Shown: piece after piece, positions 59,722-64,000 of the stretch
How the letters are laid out: each line of letters begins with the position of its first letter
Position numbering within the stretch: position 1 is the first letter of the stretch
Program-made: the position numbers and the translations under genes
Assembly: GCA_009617715.1 (NCBI GenBank)
Contig: VTFK01000521.1
Location: 208,333 to 272,332, forward strand
DNA length: 64,000 bases
DNA from: Plectrocnemia conspersa
Lineage: Eukaryota > Arthropoda > Insecta > Trichoptera > Polycentropodidae
Reading direction: 5' to 3'
Notes under the pieces: generated by a model
The model's input: only the letters and a program-made list of their open reading frames with translations
Databases searched by the model: none
Told to the model about the DNA's origin: nothing

Positions 59722-62700
59722 GTAAATAATATTTTTATTTGACTCAATTTTAACTGATGCTTAATGAACCCTGGCTGATTTGCTTCGCTTAGCTTCGAAC
59801 ATTTAATTTGCATTTTTATTAACGCGATTTTACAAATACCACAGGTCACGTACGTGACTCTCCTTAAAAGATAACTGCGATGCCGATCAAATCTGACGTA
59901 TTCGACTATGTGACACTTTTGCTACAGTCGACTTAACATCAACAACGTTGTTTTGTGAGTTTATCGTACACGGAGGCTGTTCAAAAATAACCCCAACTAA
60001 TAATTAATATTCAGTATTTAATTTTGTACACTTAAAATTTTTTGTATGGTTCATTGGTCGCAATGACGATGTATAATTTAATTGTACATATATAAAAAAT
60101 ATAATAAATCGTTTATTTAAAATTTTGGCAACCCTTAAGTAGTTTGATACCGATCTTTATAAAAATATCTATAATTACTGTCACCATGCTTAAGTGGACC
60201 AGCAGCACTGTTTTTGTCCGTGTTGTTCCATTATCACTTATACTTCATCTCTCAAAGTCAAAAAAACGTTTAAAAATATTAACGTTCTATAGCATTCATA
60301 AAATGGCGAAAATTAAATGTTAACTTTTCAACATCGTGTGCTTTAGCTGAAAATTTATAAGAATTACGGCAAGATACTTTGGCACATATTAGGTTAAAAA
60401 TGAGAACGGATTTTATCTTTTTTTTTTATCTTGGTGTTTTTTGCCTTGAAGCGTTGGAATACAATTAATTTTATTCTCGAATTATTGTATATTTAATGAT
60501 TGATGCTTGGCAGTTTTCAGCCCTAAATAGTCGCGATTGCATCCCTTTTTCTTACTCGTTGCGATCAAAACATGAGCACTTTTTTTATTTTAATCTGTTT
60601 TCTACGATAGCTACGATAAACTGTAACAAATATTAAGTGTGGCTAACTAGAGCCCTCAACTTCACATTACTGCGATATTGCATTATAAAAACATTTTGAA
60701 CAGCCTATGTATATACATATAATATTATATCACCCGCTTTTATAATTTATGGTAACGCTTGGGCCGAAAGCCCACGCGTTTTTGCAAACAATAACACGCC
60801 GTCGAATATATTAAATTTCAGCACAATGTGTCGTTATTATTCTACGCGATAAATAAGATATTACATATGTTTACAGTGTGTCGCAGTCAACTTATAGCAC
60901 ACAGTCCTTCCAAAGAAGTAGGAGAGAAGCCGACAATTAACAGTATATTTTATTTAAAGATATTTGCAGTGAATGAGCAACAAACCCAATTTGACTAATA
61001 CAACGTTGTTAAAGACCAAATATGACGCTCGTTAAATACAATATAAATAGTCACTGGCAAATCCTTAGGACTCATTGCAATATCATTAGACGTCACTGTA
61101 CAGTAGAGGCATTCATTAAGTTCATATCAAATACAAGTTTAATTGCATTCAATAAAAATATATTTGATTACATATATATCTATGAAATGTCATTGTTTTT
61201 TTATTGTAAATAAAACATTGTATCATTTTATATTATTATAACGACACTAGTATTTATAGCGTGTTACAATATGATCATGCAATACTTTACAAAACGCTGT
61301 ATATATAATTTTCACTATAAATCACAACAATATACGGATTAATGCGCAATTTAATGATTTACGTATGTTTAATATTACGTTATTATAATAATAAATATCA
61401 TATCACTATCACAATTACGACACAATTAGTAAAATATCGCTTATTACCACTTTCACGTCATGATATATAACAATAATATTCTTAAGATTTATCTTATGTA
61501 TAAAATAAGATAAAAAATTAGAGCTTGATAAAATAGTTATAACAAATAATTCTATTATATTATCAATTATCATATTTATTACATTATTTTAGCATATTAT
61601 CATTTTACAGTACCCTTATTTCTCGATTTATGTGATGGAAATATTGCATAAATCGAACATAAAACAAAATTTGTAATGAAATTATTGAACTAATTAAGTT
61701 AACGAGAAAAATCCTGAGCATAAGCAACTTCCAAATCGCAACTCAAGACACACTGCATGGGCAGTGGAAGAGGTTCCAAAAGTAGGGCAAGTGCATGAAG
61801 TGGTAGTAAGCCATTATTTAACCCATACGTTTTGACATCAAATATGTTTGATTTTTAATATAAAAAAATATGATTTTTTTTAACCGCGTAAATGTTATAC
61901 TACGTAAAACGTGTTATTTACTTTTAGTGTCACTGTAAAGACGCAGTGTGTACCATATAAAATGACACTCGTAAAATATTTAGTTGCACCTTTGTATAAA
62001 TATAATATTTAGGTATATGTATATGTATATTTTAGAGTGAAAAAGTATTACCAATAAGTATATAATTTTATTAATGTTTCAATGAATTCATTTACGAAAG
62101 CATTTTCATCGGTAGATGGTTCGAACAGTCAGTTTGAGAGCTATCCATTTCATCATTATTTATAATTTAAAAAATGGCAAGTTAGGGTTTACGCCCCTAC
62201 AATTAGCTCAAAAGCACATGATACGGATATACGTTCGATTGATTGATAAATATAAAAAATATAGTAATGTAACATATGTGTATAAAAAACAAAATTTATT
62301 TTGCATATTATTTTGAACTTAATATATTAATAAATTTGAAGTAAATAATAATATAACGATCCGTGAATTTGACAATATGTATATTAGCATACGAAAGCTT
62401 GTAAAATAAAAGACCAGTCTGTTTCGGGTTTTAAAATGTAGGAGGTGCTTAAATCCCCAATCCTTTTTCTGTCGCACATACAGATCTCTAATCCTCTCGC
62501 GGACCGCATGATTATACACGACTCTTAAACCATATATATTTCTTTCGCGAATGAATTAATCAATTGCTAGCAGGCCGCATGAAGTGGGCCACGTATTTGA
62601 CATGCCTGGTTTATTACGTTTAAATGTCAAGTTGTTTATTTATTAAGGCGAATAATCCCTCGGCTGCTATCGTGACCACGCCGCATGTTTGCTCGTGTAT

Positions 62701-62781
62701 GTGTTTTTTGGCTTTTAGTTTGTTCCGTCTATTAACCCACTAACCCCTGTTAAGACGTGTTTATTGTTGTTTGCATTACAG
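59722..62781 (+). other. rdgC: rdgC intron 3 (3.1 kb)
   Basis: GTAAAT donor and GTTTGCATTACAG acceptor, phase 1. Mostly AT-rich. The stretch 62410-62760 is less AT-rich, with no recognised feature. Open frames at 61022, 62116 and 62319 look non-coding. No repeat family was recognised. Confidence 0.85.
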
Positions 62782-62933
62782 AAGCTATGGATTTGCGTTT
62801 CTCAGACGAGTCGGAGGAGCCGGACGAGGATGGGATGGTGCCTCCGGAAAAAGGTTATCGGGGCCCACATCTCAACTTTCCACTGCAGAGGAAGGATCTA
62901 GATCTGCTAATCGAAACGTTCCGAAAGAAAAAA
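62782..62933 (+). CDS. rdgC: RdgC coding exon 4: acidic linker and entry to phosphatase region
   Basis: Two leading bases complete Glu170, then AMDLRFSDESEEPDEDG, an acidic linker. GPHLNFPLQRKDLDLLIETF then RKKK follows, matching the conserved run before the catalytic domain (human GPRLQFPLTCTDIDLLLEAF). The donor AAA|GTGAGT is phase 0, giving residues 171-220. The metallophosphatase core (GDLHG, GDFVDRG, GNHE) and EF-hands must lie in exons past the right edge. Confidence 0.93.
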
Positions 62934-63509
62934 GTGAGTTTTATAATTAGAAAATAAGTTTTAATTTAATTTCTGAAAAAATTCGACAAACCCTGATTTC
63001 ATTCCAGCTGGTATGATTAAAAAACATCAGGAACTTATCACACATCTGCTGTTTGTTTTTAATTTATCGGTAAAAACAATCAATATTAAGCTCCACCTGA
63101 TCCATGTCTTTGTAAAAGCTTAATTTACAATGTGGATGACTAAAAATTAATTCAATCTAACAAGTTTTTGATTTGTTAATCAATTTTCAATATTTGTATA
63201 TATGATGCATCATTAATTTATAATATTAGGTTATTACCGCAATCTGCAACATTATCAGTTTTATTAGTCTAGATGATTAGGCTAATTATTTATAGAGGAA
63301 AAGCTCAAAACAACAAAAGCCTCTTTGTGGATCTGTTATTTTAAATATAATTTTAACTTATAGATCATTCATTACCAGTTTTTATAGTTATACTAATGGA
63401 TGTACTCGCATAAAATGGTTTACACCTGCAAGTCCCCACTTTCATCAAGTACTTGCAGGTGTCGCAGCAGTAAACACCTGAATGCAGATCATTAAACTTC
63501 TCGAACGGT
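62934..63509 (+). other. rdgC: rdgC intron 4, first part
   Basis: Starts GTGAGT. AT-rich with no recognised feature except the hairpin at 63422-63462. The intron continues past the window. Confidence 0.7.
63422..63462. repeat. perfect 12-bp hairpin
   Basis: ACACCTGCAAGT (63422-63433) and ACTTGCAGGTGT (63451-63462) are exact reverse complements around a 17-nt loop, just 3' of the LINE fragment on the minus strand. Confidence 0.85.
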
Positions 63510-64000
63510 TCGTTTCTTATCATATGTTTAGGTAGCTTATGCTTATACCTAAACGGTACGTTATTAAGGTTGTATTTGCAAAGATCAGTGATATAGGTGT
63601 TGTTTTGTTTTGTTGCTTTTGTAGAAGGTAAATGTCTGTCTATGGCAAAAGTCCTCTATCGTTTCTAAGCTTCCACTTGACAAGTGAAGTTCTTTGACGT
63701 TAGTTCTAGGGTGAGAATTTTAGGTGATTCTTAAGCATTTGTTATGCAAAATGGGATGTAGAATATTTTGGACCATACTGGAGCTCCATATGTCTTCGGA
63801 AAATTAGAGCAATAGCTGAGATGGCTGCGATTTCTTTTTGTCTAATGGCTTTTTTCCGATTTAGACGGCAATCCAGGTATAACCTGAGATATTACACAGA
63901 TTTTGCTTAGGGAATTGCTTCAGTATTCACTTTTATTTGTGACAATATAGTCTCTCTCTTTTTTTTGTATTGTATTTGGTGGGTTTTAATATTGCAATGT
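63510..64000 (-). pseudogene. jockey-like LINE fragment, RT C-terminal region, runs off the right edge
   Basis: Minus-strand pieces, in order: IKVNTEAIP and YLRLYLDCRLNRKKAIRQK (like KYLGLYLDRRLNWKKHI), then in a shifted frame YGAPVWSK (the TYGAPVW motif). Then CLRIT and NSHPRTNVKELHLSSGSLET, and DLCKYNLNNVPFRYKHKLPK at the C-terminus near 63525. At least two frameshifts and several stops show it is dead. The upstream reverse transcriptase, if present, lies beyond 64000. It differs from the fragment at 15072, so it is a separate copy, probably of another subfamily. Confidence 0.8.

Noticed and set aside
62757..62781. MFIVVCIT extension before exon 4
   Set aside because: It reads through the acceptor GTTTGCATTACAG; the phase of exon 3 fits a start at 62782.
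1..64000. CRISPR arrays, operons, ribosome-binding sites or bacterial contamination
   Set aside because: No regularly spaced direct repeats and no prokaryotic-type gene density; introns and SINEs show eukaryotic DNA.

Overview
This window is AT-rich animal DNA, by eye about three-quarters A+T, with long introns, GT-AG splice sites, tRNA-derived SINEs and decayed transposons. It looks like an insect genome. Evidence for this is a gene of the rdgC (retinal degeneration C) / PPEF phosphatase family, jockey-like LINE fragments, a Penelope-like element, hAT relics and many TTAA-flanked, piggyBac-like MITEs. I could not place the order or species.

The only gene I can support is the 5' part of rdgC on the + strand. 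Four coding exons (26324-26609, 51987-52114, 59628-59721, 62782-62933) join in perfect phase and give 220 residues. These are a Ser/Cys-rich N-terminus with an internal MGCGGCGC acylation-type motif, a calmodulin-binding IQ motif, the conserved segment after it, an acidic linker, and the start of the phosphatase region. The catalytic domain and C-terminal EF-hands lie beyond the right edge. A splice acceptor at 26269 shows that at least one more 5' UTR exon lies upstream; I could not find it or a promoter.

Layout. 1-26269 is upstream or 5'-intronic DNA holding two SINE families, an hAT-type end, a Penelope-like relic with inverted terminal repeats, a jockey-like RT tail, a diverged repeat pair and a fold-back element. 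26610-51986 is a 25.4 kb intron with nested MITEs, further MITEs, an unrecognised decayed coding sequence (31188-31541, minus strand) and SINE pieces. 52115-59627 is a 7.5 kb intron with two different decayed hAT-type transposases and two strong hairpins. 59722-62781 is a 3.1 kb intron with nothing recognisable. 62934-64000 is the start of the next intron, whose end is filled by a minus-strand jockey-like LINE fragment that runs off the window.

I see no convincing new biological system. The points most worth following are the possible switch between acylated and non-acylated N-termini of RdgC, the SINE families that share one 3' tail, the nested TTAA MITEs with an 18-bp palindrome, the hammerhead-like sequence in the Penelope-like repeats, and the unidentified decayed reading frame. 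All assignments were made by eye; no database search was run.
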